From: Fervidifonticultor sp964526945
GTDB lineage: Bacteria > Sysuimicrobiota > Sysuimicrobiia > Sysuimicrobiales > Humicultoraceae
Direction of reading: 5' to 3'
Length of the DNA: 24,704 nucleotides
NCBI GenBank assembly: GCA_964526945.1
Contig: CAZGNA010000020.1
Span: 1 to 24,704, forward strand
Below are positions 21,821 to 24,704 of this stretch, piece by piece (within the stretch, counting starts at the first letter, position 1; each line of letters begins with the position of its first letter). A program made the translations under genes and the position numbers. The notes below the pieces were generated by a model that did not search any database, was not told the DNA's origin, and saw nothing but the letters and a program-made list of their open reading frames with translations.

Positions 21821-23125
21821 TCAGGCCGCGGTCGCCATCACCCGGAGCGCCAGCCGGATGTAGACACGCGCCGCCGTCCAGAGGTCGTCCACGGGCACCG
21901 CCTCGTCGTCGGTGTGGGCTGCGGCCAGGTCGCCGGGGCCACAGACGACCGCGGGGATGCCGGCAGCCTGCAGCAGTGCCGCGTCGGTGAACCCCGGCAG
22001 CCCCACGAGCGCCGGCGCGCGGCCACGCACGTCCGCCACCGCCGCGCTGACCGCCTGGACGAGCGGATGGTCGGCCGCCACCTCCAGGGGCGGATGGGGG
22101 ACGGTCTCGAACTCCGGTTCCCGCTCGACGACCGCGACGTCCGGCCCGAGCACGTCTGTCGCCAGCCGCTCCAGCGCCGCCCGGATGCGCGGCGGACTGT
22201 CGCCGGGCAGGTAGCGCTTCTCGATCTGGAAGACGCACCGGTCGGGCACCACGTTCCGGCTCACACCGCCCTGGATCGTGCCGATGCTGTACGATGCCCG
22301 TCCCAGCAACGGGTGCGGCGGCTCGTCGTCCGTCTGGCGCAGCCGATCCTCCAGGGCCACGATCAGGCGCGCGGCCCGCACGATGGCGTTCACGCCCCGG
22401 TCGGGGGCGCTGCTGTGGGCCGCGCGGCCACAGACCGTGATGCGGTAGCGGTCGACGCCCTTGTGTGCGGTGACCACGTCCAGCCCCGTGGGCTCGGCGA
22501 CGACGGCGTACGACACCGGACCCGCCTCGCTCGCACCGGCCACGTGCGTCGCGCCCGCGCGCGGCGCTGCGACGTCCGGGGCCGGTGACGGTCCCGCCGG
22601 CCACCAGCCTGCGGGCGAACGCACCAGGGCCGCCGTACCCAGGTTGCCGCTCTCCTCGGCCACGACCGCCGCCAGCACGATGGGCCGGGGCGGCTGCACG
22701 CCCGCGCGGCGCAGCGCGAGGAGGGCACCGGCGAGCGCGGCCAGCCCACCCTTCATGTCGGCGGCACCCCGACCCCACAGGCAGCCGTCGGCGATCTCGG
22801 CGGCGAACGGTGGCCGCGGCGGGTGGGTGGGGGGCGGCACGGTGTCCATGTGCCCGTTCAGGACCAGCAGGGGCGGGCCCGCGCACACCCCCGGCAACAC
22901 GGCCAGCAGGTTCTCCCGTCCCGCCACCACGGGCTGCCGGTGCACCTGCAGGCCCGCGGCGCCCAGCACCTCCTCCAGCACGGCCGCGACACCGGCCTCC
23001 CACCCGTGGTCGGCCGCGTAGCTTGGGATCGCCACCAGGCGTCGCGCCAGACCGACGACCTCGTCCGGCGTCAGCAAGCGCTCGACGCGACGCGCGTCGA
23101 GCGTGGCGTCAGCGCGCCGGTTCAC
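21821..23125 (-). CDS. M20 family metallopeptidase/deacylase (ArgE/DapE type)
   Basis: This 434-residue zinc hydrolase of the ArgE/DapE/carboxypeptidase G2 group cleaves N-acyl amino acids or related amides in the cytoplasm. Metal and catalytic positions are all visible: H92 and D94 in GHMDTVP, bridging D123 in GRGAADMKGG, E157/E158 in AEES, E211 in AEPTG, H237 in RAAHSS in the lid domain, and a C-terminal AHTDDE. Between AEES and AEPTG there is an unusual Pro/Ala-rich insertion (about 169-205). The ATG at 23125 overlaps the end of the PPOX-fold gene by 17 bases, pointing to one transcript. It ends 16 bases from the convergent M29-like gene. The specific substrate is not predictable. Confidence 0.93.
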   Translation of the reverse strand: MNRRADATLDARRVERLLTPDEVVGLARRLVAIPSYAADHGWEAGVAAVLEEVLGAAGLQVHRQPVVAGRENLLAVLPGVCAGPPLLVLNGHMDTVPPPTHPPRPPFAAEIADGCLWGRGAADMKGGLAALAGALLALRRAGVQPPRPIVLAAVVAEESGNLGTAALVRSPAGWWPAGPSPAPDVAAPRAGATHVAGASEAGPVSYAVVAEPTGLDVVTAHKGVDRYRITVCGRAAHSSAPDRGVNAIVRAARLIVALEDRLRQTDDEPPHPLLGRASYSIGTIQGGVSRNVVPDRCVFQIEKRYLPGDSPPRIRAALERLATDVLGPDVAVVEREPEFETVPHPPLEVAADHPLVQAVSAAVADVRGRAPALVGLPGFTDAALLQAAGIPAVVCGPGDLAAAHTDDEAVPVDDLWTAARVYIRLALRVMATAA

Positions 23126-23630
23126 GGTACTTCCGCGCCCACTCGCGGCCGGTCCAGGTGTGCCACCGCCGGGGCGTGATGCGGATGAGGTAGCGTGGCC
23201 GGTCCATGGTACGCTCGGCGTACTCGGGACCGCGATCGCCCAGGTACCTGCGGGCCAGCCGCACGGCCAGCGCGTGCAGCCGGGGGCTCTGCGCCGGAGG
23301 CGTGGGGCCCTCCACGATCTCGGCCACGCCCTCGACGAGCACCCGGGTGTGCTCCAGGTGGATATCGTCGGCGACGTGCAGCGCCACGGCCGGGTTGTGC
23401 CGAATGTGCTGGACGTACGCCGACCGCTCGCGCGCCACGACGTAGAAGACGGGCTCGGTGGGATCGTACTCGTACCACACCGGCACGACGTACGGCGTCT
23501 GCGCCGGCGTGATGGTCGCCAGGCGCGCGTTCCAGGGCTGGGTCAGGAAGGCGGTGAGCTCGTCCTCGCGCAGACCGCCGACCCGGTCGGGTGGCGCCAC
23601 CGCCGGCAGGGGAACAGACGGCGTGCTCAT
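23109..23630 (-). CDS. Pyridoxamine 5'-phosphate oxidase-fold (PPOX/F420-type split-barrel) protein
   Basis: This 173-residue protein has the split beta-barrel fold of pyridoxamine phosphate oxidase-related proteins, which bind FMN, F420 or haem. The first strands (NARLATITPAQTPYVVPVWYEYD), the RSAYVQHIRHNPAVALHV segment and the RVLVEGVAEIVE strand are typical. The C-terminus YLIRITPRRWHTWTG is the usual closing strand seen in F420-dependent TIGR03618-like members. Cofactor and substrate cannot be decided; it is not a canonical PdxH. The ATG at 23630 follows GGAGG at 9 bases. The gene lies 39 bases after the Gfo/Idh/MocA gene and overlaps the M20 gene by 17 bases. Confidence 0.85.
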   Translation of the reverse strand: MSTPSVPLPAVAPPDRVGGLREDELTAFLTQPWNARLATITPAQTPYVVPVWYEYDPTEPVFYVVARERSAYVQHIRHNPAVALHVADDIHLEHTRVLVEGVAEIVEGPTPPAQSPRLHALAVRLARRYLGDRGPEYAERTMDRPRYLIRITPRRWHTWTGREWARKYREPAR

Positions 23631-23669
23631 GCCCCAACGCCTCCTATCGTCATCGTCACTGGCCTGTCG

Positions 23670-24704
23670 TCAGCTGTCCACCGCCACGAGGGCACCGGAG
23701 TCCGCCGCGGCGGCGATGGCTTCTGCCACGGCCACCGCGTGCACGGCATCGTCCAGCGGCACCATCGTCGAGGGCACCCGGGCCCCAACGGACGCGACGA
23801 AGTGCTCCACCTCGGCCCGCAGCGCGCCGACCGGCCGGCTCGCCACCCGGGGGACGACGTGGAGATCAGGGGCGTACGCCCCGCCCTCGCCCCACAGCTG
23901 CAGCCCGGCGCTGTCGTCCAGCCGCGCCAGGCCCCCCTCACCGACGACCTCGACCAGGCCGGTGCGCACGCCGGTCCGCTCCGGCGGCAGGGTGGTGGCC
24001 GGATACGACGGGGGCACGACGAAGTGCGCCTCGACGACAGCGCTGGCGCCGTCGTCCAACCACAGCAGCGCCACCACGGCGCGGGGGTGGGCCTCGCCGG
24101 CCAGCGTGTGCGCCGCGGCGGCCACCGCCCGCACGCGGCGGCCCGTCAGCCACAGCACCAGATCGATGTCGTGGATGGCCGCCCGCAGGGCGGGATGCAC
24201 CGCCGTGCGCGCGAACCACGACGCGCTCACGTAGCGCGCGCTGCGGACGTGGCGCACGCGGCCCACTGCGCCCGCGTGCACGGCCTCCACCAGTTGCCGG
24301 TGCGGCAGGCTGAAGCGCAGCACGGTGCCCACCATGACCAGACGCCCTGTGCGCGCCGCCGCGGCGGCCACCGCGCGGGCGTCCGCCGCCGTCAGCGCCA
24401 GCGGCTTCTCGACCAGCACGTCCCACCCGCGCTCCGTCGCGGCGATCGCCTGCGCCGCGTGCAGGTGCTCCGGGGTGGCCAGGACGACCGCGTCCACGTC
24501 GGCCTGGGCCAGGACCGCATCGAAGCTATCGAACTCCTGCAGCGCATCGCCGCCGCCGGCGGCAACCACGTCCGCCCCGGCGGGCGCCGCAGCCGCAGCC
24601 CGCAGCCCCGTGCCCGTCGACGCGCTGGCTACCGCGGCCCGGACCAGACGCCGCGCCGCGGGGTCCGGATCGCACACGGCCACCAGCGCCGCCCCGGGCA
24701 GATC
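23670..24704 (-). CDS. Gfo/Idh/MocA family NAD(P)-dependent oxidoreductase (5' end beyond window)
   Basis: The visible 344 residues belong to the Gfo/Idh/MocA family of sugar and inositol dehydrogenases. The frame is open to the right edge with DLPGAAL before a GTG at 24683. Since family members read G-x-G-x-x-G, then about 20 residues, then AxLVAVCDPDP, the true start and the glycine-rich NAD loop lie beyond the window; the internal GTG at 24683 is not the start. AVCDPDP closes the second Rossmann strand, VEKPLA carries the conserved lysine of EKP, and HDIDLVLWLTG is the second-domain catalytic-region helix with H and D. The substrate is unknown. It heads the minus-strand run ending in the M20 hydrolase. 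Confidence 0.92.
   Translation of the reverse strand, partial: DLPGAALVAVCDPDPAARRLVRAAVASASTGTGLRAAAAAPAGADVVAAGGGDALQEFDSFDAVLAQADVDAVVLATPEHLHAAQAIAATERGWDVLVEKPLALTAADARAVAAAAARTGRLVMVGTVLRFSLPHRQLVEAVHAGAVGRVRHVRSARYVSASWFARTAVHPALRAAIHDIDLVLWLTGRRVRAVAAAAHTLAGEAHPRAVVALLWLDDGASAVVEAHFVVPPSYPATTLPPERTGVRTGLVEVVGEGGLARLDDSAGLQLWGEGGAYAPDLHVVPRVASRPVGALRAEVEHFVASVGARVPSTMVPLDDAVHAVAVAEAIAAAADSGALVAVDS

Noticed and set aside
24681..24683. GTG as the start of the Gfo/Idh/MocA gene
   Set aside because: The reading frame continues upstream to the window edge with family-like sequence, and the NAD-binding glycine loop would be missing. The gene is cut by the window.

Overview
This window comes from a very GC-rich bacterium; G or C dominates third codon positions throughout. 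It carries 23 recognisable protein genes, packed tightly, mostly with ATG or GTG starts and GGAGG-type ribosome binding sites. No rRNA, tRNA, CRISPR array or insertion sequence is visible. The mix is peptide ABC transport, a tripartite tricarboxylate transporter, small amidases and peptidases, and glucan/pentose-phosphate enzymes. That fits a heterotrophic free-living bacterium, for example a deep-branching, high-GC, possibly thermophilic lineage near Armatimonadota/CSP1-3, Chloroflexota or Actinomycetota. The phylum is a guess; no marker gene is present.

Left block (1-2412, minus strand): an RNase Z-like metallo-beta-lactamase hydrolase, a Nit2-like carbon-nitrogen hydrolase, and a BatA-like von Willebrand A membrane protein that runs off the left edge. 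A tandem GTTC/GAAC palindrome lies just before the last of these.

Second block (2646-7991, plus strand): an HpcH/HpaI aldolase followed by a LysE-type exporter, then a dipeptide/oligopeptide-type ABC system (binding protein and two permeases, no ATPases). The second permease follows a duplicated copy of its own start region.

Third block (8001-16252, minus strand, read right to left): two membrane proteins sharing a 19-residue helical tandem repeat (one also has two SPW repeats), a 77-residue orphan, an apparently cytoplasmic GH15 glucoamylase, glucose-6-phosphate dehydrogenase (zwf), an aldo/keto reductase and an M19 dipeptidase. The glucoamylase-zwf pair suggests that internal alpha-glucan is broken down to glucose and fed, after phosphorylation elsewhere, into the oxidative pentose phosphate route. 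Several GC-rich stem-loops punctuate this block.

Fourth block (16578-21804, plus strand): an acetamidase/formamidase-family amidase, tctC-tctB-tctA, and an M29/NicX-like metalloenzyme. This looks like an uptake-and-degradation cassette for a small organic acid or amide.

Right block (21821-24704, minus strand): a Gfo/Idh/MocA oxidoreductase cut by the right edge, a PPOX-fold flavin-type protein, and an M20 peptidase/deacylase, closely spaced or overlapping.

The strongest candidate for something undescribed is the pair of adjacent membrane proteins carrying the same 19-residue repeat (14333-16252). Most of the rest is ordinary metabolism.
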